The translations under genes and the position numbers were made by a program. From the NCBI RefSeq assembly GCF_019039035.1, contig NZ_JAHNZT010000004.1, positions 124,001 to 188,000 of the forward strand: a stretch of 64,000 bases of DNA. The letters run 5' to 3'. Numbering within the stretch: position 1 is the stretch's first letter; the number at the start of each line of letters is the position of its first letter. Of this stretch, positions 63,630-64,000 are shown piece by piece. The notes under the pieces are model-generated. The model ran no database searches, was not told the DNA's origin, and saw only the letters and a program-made list of their open reading frames with translations. The DNA comes from Citreicoccus inhibens (GTDB lineage Bacteria > Myxococcota > Myxococcia > Myxococcales > Myxococcaceae).

Positions 63630-64000
63630 TCAGAGCTGCTGGAGCGCTTCCTGCGGGAAGGCCCGCGCGTCCACCTTCGGGTACCACGCCTTCACCTTGC
63701 CGTCCGGCCCGATGATGACGCCCACCCGGCGCGCGTTGGCCGCCGAGGCATCATCCGCCGCGCCATAGGCCCGCCCCACCTTGCGGTCCGTGTCGCAGAG
63801 CAGCGGGAAGTTGAAGCTGAACTTCTCCGCGAAGGCCTTGTTCTCCGCGGGCGTGTCGAAGCTGATGCCCAGGATGACCGCGTCCTTCTGCGCGTACGTC
63901 GGCTGGTGGTCCCGGAAGCCGCAGCCCTCGGCGGTGCAGCCCGGGGTATCCGCCTTCGGATAGAACCAGAGCACCACGTTCTTGCCCCGGTAGTCCGCCA
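63630..64000 (-). CDS. bcp: Bcp/PrxQ-type peroxiredoxin, 5' end outside window
   Basis: About 123 codons of the C-terminal part are present; the start lies beyond 64000. The sequence YRGKNVVLWFYPKADTPGCT continues AEGCGFRD, giving peroxidatic Cys in PGCT and resolving Cys five residues later, as in the atypical two-Cys PrxQ group. LGISFDTPAENKAFAEKFSF and LLCDTDRKVGRAYGA follow. It reduces hydroperoxides with thioredoxin. It converges with the anti-sigma gene. Confidence 0.93.
   Translation of the reverse strand, partial: ADYRGKNVVLWFYPKADTPGCTAEGCGFRDHQPTYAQKDAVILGISFDTPAENKAFAEKFSFNFPLLCDTDRKVGRAYGAADDASAANARRVGVIIGPDGKVKAWYPKVDARAFPQEALQQL

Overview
The window looks like chromosomal DNA of a fruiting-type myxobacterium (Myxococcaceae: Myxococcus, Corallococcus or Pyxidicoccus relatives). 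I infer this from the very high GC content with strong third-position GC bias, a stand-alone Ser/Thr kinase, a GAF plus HD-GYP protein, many secreted Cys-rich or repeat-built lipoproteins, a Lys/Ala-rich histone-like protein and polymorphic-toxin genes. No sequence search was run. Every family name comes from motifs I can read.

Layout: (1) 1-6.8 kb holds the 3' end of a Tc/SpvB-RHS-type toxin gene and an unrecognised 467-aa companion. (2) 6.8-8.2 kb holds a minus-strand ABM monooxygenase/truncated haemoglobin pair, whose globin frame has lost its stop, and a scar where an AraC-type cupin fragment abuts an AHH-nuclease fragment. (3) 8.2-18.5 kb holds an M19-like lipoprotein, a Ser/Thr kinase, a flavodiiron-like protein, a mitochondrial-type sulfide:quinone reductase, a methyltransferase and a GT39 glycosyltransferase. 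(4) 18.6-26.4 kb holds two very large tandem lipoproteins made of 9 and 12 PPC repeats, then a small Cys-rich lipoprotein. (5) 26.5-31.2 kb holds a FAD monooxygenase/TetR divergent pair with a perfect palindromic operator, ahcY behind a readable SAH riboswitch and promoter, and an orphan gvpU-like gene. (6) 31.2-42.1 kb holds secreted or surface enzymes (M28 peptidase, patatin, PafA-type phosphatase, a GT-A-like protein) and hypothetical genes.

(7) 42.2-46.2 kb starts with a decayed cytochrome locus broken over several frames. Next to it is a compact four-gene operon: a ketoacyl-synthase-like protein without the catalytic Cys, an AHH-type nuclease, an Imm11-like protein and an Imm49-like protein. 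This is the best candidate for an incompletely described system: a toxin cassette with two immunity genes and a pseudo-ketosynthase as likely adaptor. (8) 46.7-50.7 kb holds a GT51 transglycosylase, an O-antigen-ligase-like protein, two paralogous Cys-rich lipoproteins and tRNA-Pro(CGG) with its own promoter and terminator. (9) 50.9-64 kb is mostly housekeeping: response regulator, rpe, GAF-HD-GYP, pyk, SprT-like peptidase, NFACT-R protein, histone-like protein, GH1 glucosidase, dus, M50 protease, ECF sigma/anti-sigma pair and the 3' part of a Bcp peroxiredoxin.

Most convergent gene junctions carry a strong hairpin that can serve as a bidirectional terminator. No CRISPR array, insertion sequence, integrase or rRNA gene was found. 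Both ends of the window cut through genes.
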